DNA from: Bacteroidota bacterium
GTDB lineage: Bacteria; Bacteroidota; Bacteroidia; B-17B0; Aurantibacillaceae
Direction of reading: 5' to 3'
Length of the DNA: 64,000 nt
NCBI GenBank assembly: GCA_013297775.1
Contig: JAAFIL010000004.1
Span: 1-64,000 of the forward strand
Below the pieces are notes generated by a model. That model was not told the origin of the DNA. It made no database searches and was given only the letters and a program-made list of their open reading frames with translations. Below, piece by piece: positions 63,388-64,000 of the stretch; positions within the stretch are counted from its first letter, which is position 1, and every line of letters begins with the position of its first letter. The position numbers were made by a program, and so were the translations under genes.

Positions 63388-64000
63388 ATGATAATACGAA
63401 GTAAAGCCCCTCTGCGTATTGGTTTGGCTGGTGGAGGAACCGATGTAAGCCCTTATTCAGATTTATATGGAGGTGCTATTTTAAATGCCTCCATTAATTT
63501 ATATGCTTACGCAAGCATCGAACCTTTAGATAATGGCACTATTGAATTGGTGATGGATGGAAGCGGCCAATGTATCAGTTTTGAAGCCCAAACCGAATTA
63601 CCTTTAGTAGAAGGGTTCGAATTATTTATAGGGGTTTATAACCGCATTGTTAAACAATTTCACAAGCAAGCACTTTCGTTTCGATTAACCACTTATATTG
63701 AGGCACCGCAAGGTTCGGGTTTAGGTACCTCTTCCACCTTAGTTGTTGCCATGCTGGGTGCTTTTGCCGAATGGTTGCAACTGCCACTCGGTAAATATGA
63801 CATCGCACATTTAGCTTTTGAAATCGAACGCATCGAATTAAAAATGGCAGGTGGTAAGCAAGACCAGTACTCGGCTACTTTTGGTGGAATTAATTTCATG
63901 GAGTTTTTAGCAAACGATAAGGTTATTGTTAACCCACTTCAATTGAAAGATACGATTTGGCGCGAGTTAGAAACAACCTTGTTGCTCTATTTCACGGTTA
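63388..64000 (+). CDS. GHMP-family sugar kinase, partial (3' end missing)
   Basis: The gene starts at ATG 63388 and runs off the window end with about 204 codons visible. It begins IIRSKAPLRIGLAGGGTDV and has PQGSGLGTSSTLVVAML, the two GHMP kinase motifs. This start and YGGAILNASINLYAYA closely resemble the D-glycero-alpha-D-manno-heptose 7-phosphate kinase (HddA) group. It likely phosphorylates a sugar for envelope glycans, in line with the GT9 gene at 28899. Confidence 0.85.
   Translation, partial: MIIRSKAPLRIGLAGGGTDVSPYSDLYGGAILNASINLYAYASIEPLDNGTIELVMDGSGQCISFEAQTELPLVEGFELFIGVYNRIVKQFHKQALSFRLTTYIEAPQGSGLGTSSTLVVAMLGAFAEWLQLPLGKYDIAHLAFEIERIELKMAGGKQDQYSATFGGINFMEFLANDKVIVNPLQLKDTIWRELETTLLLYFTV

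Overview
The window is typical of the phylum Bacteroidota. It is AT-rich and has TAnnTTTG-type promoter boxes. Outer-membrane and secreted proteins carry type IX secretion (T9SS) tails of both type A (33157-34068) and type B (52360-60348, with SprB-like repeats). TonB, DUF6702, DUF3467, DUF5522 and Mpl-type ligase genes fit the same phylum. The sequence does not allow a firm order or genus; a gliding-type, T9SS-bearing lineage is the best reading. I found no tRNA, rRNA or CRISPR array.

Layout. (A) 610-16165 is a compact metal-homeostasis island that I read as a zinc-limitation (Zur) regulon. It holds an RcnA/NicO-like permease, an ABC exporter with two DUF3526 permeases, a 64-aa small protein, a Fur-family (Zur-like) repressor, a NiCoT-like permease, a 2Fe-2S/thioredoxin-like small protein, a COG0523 GTPase coupled to a WD40 protein, an HMA-domain lipoprotein, a DUF6702 protein, a HupE/UreJ permease, a His/Cys small membrane protein, a TonB-dependent receptor, a PepSY-TM protein and a second COG0523 GTPase. 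The palindrome TGCAACNNNGTTGCA occurs twice, before the ABC operon (over its predicted promoter) and before the NiCoT operon. The island is flanked by a long inverted repeat (190-274 and 16176-16270) with a 24-bp perfect core, so it may have moved or inverted as a unit. (B) 16756-26649 is mostly minus-strand housekeeping (murI, DUF3467, pyrF, YggS) followed by a surface-polysaccharide operon (deacetylase, AAC(3)-like and FemAB-like acyltransferases, GT4, GT2), a 59-bp tandem repeat, an ABM monooxygenase-like gene and a SAM hydroxide adenosyltransferase. (C) 26749-35568 has phoH and two unknown genes, a large palindromic element, a GT9 glycosyltransferase, an outer-membrane protein, a pair of SCO-like genes, a di-haem peroxidase with a T9SS protein, and the c-di-AMP synthase cdaA. 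(D) 35945-44974 is an unusual natural-product-type operon: a CmlA-like diiron MBL hydroxylase, class III aminotransferase, cyclic-peptide-exporter-like ABC protein, type II thioesterase, phosphopantetheinyl transferase, penicillin-acylase homologue and a membrane protein, with no NRPS or PKS in the window. (E) 45233-52200 has an accessory RhuM gene, a phosphoesterase and mpl, three tandem paralogues (the third without a normal start codon), a frameshifted DUF4160 gene beside an intact DUF2442 gene, a YiiX-like peptidase, sodA and a TM2 protein. (F) 52360-60348 is one 2662-residue SprB-repeat T9SS adhesin. (G) 60349-64000 is a repeat-rich gap, then TonB, a VanX-like dipeptidase, a YajQ protein and the start of a GHMP sugar kinase cut by the window end.

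The two best candidates for something undescribed are the zinc island (a WD40 protein translationally coupled to a COG0523 metallochaperone, with three different Ni/Co-type permeases under a shared palindrome) and the assembly-line-less hydroxylase/aminotransferase/exporter/acylase operon.
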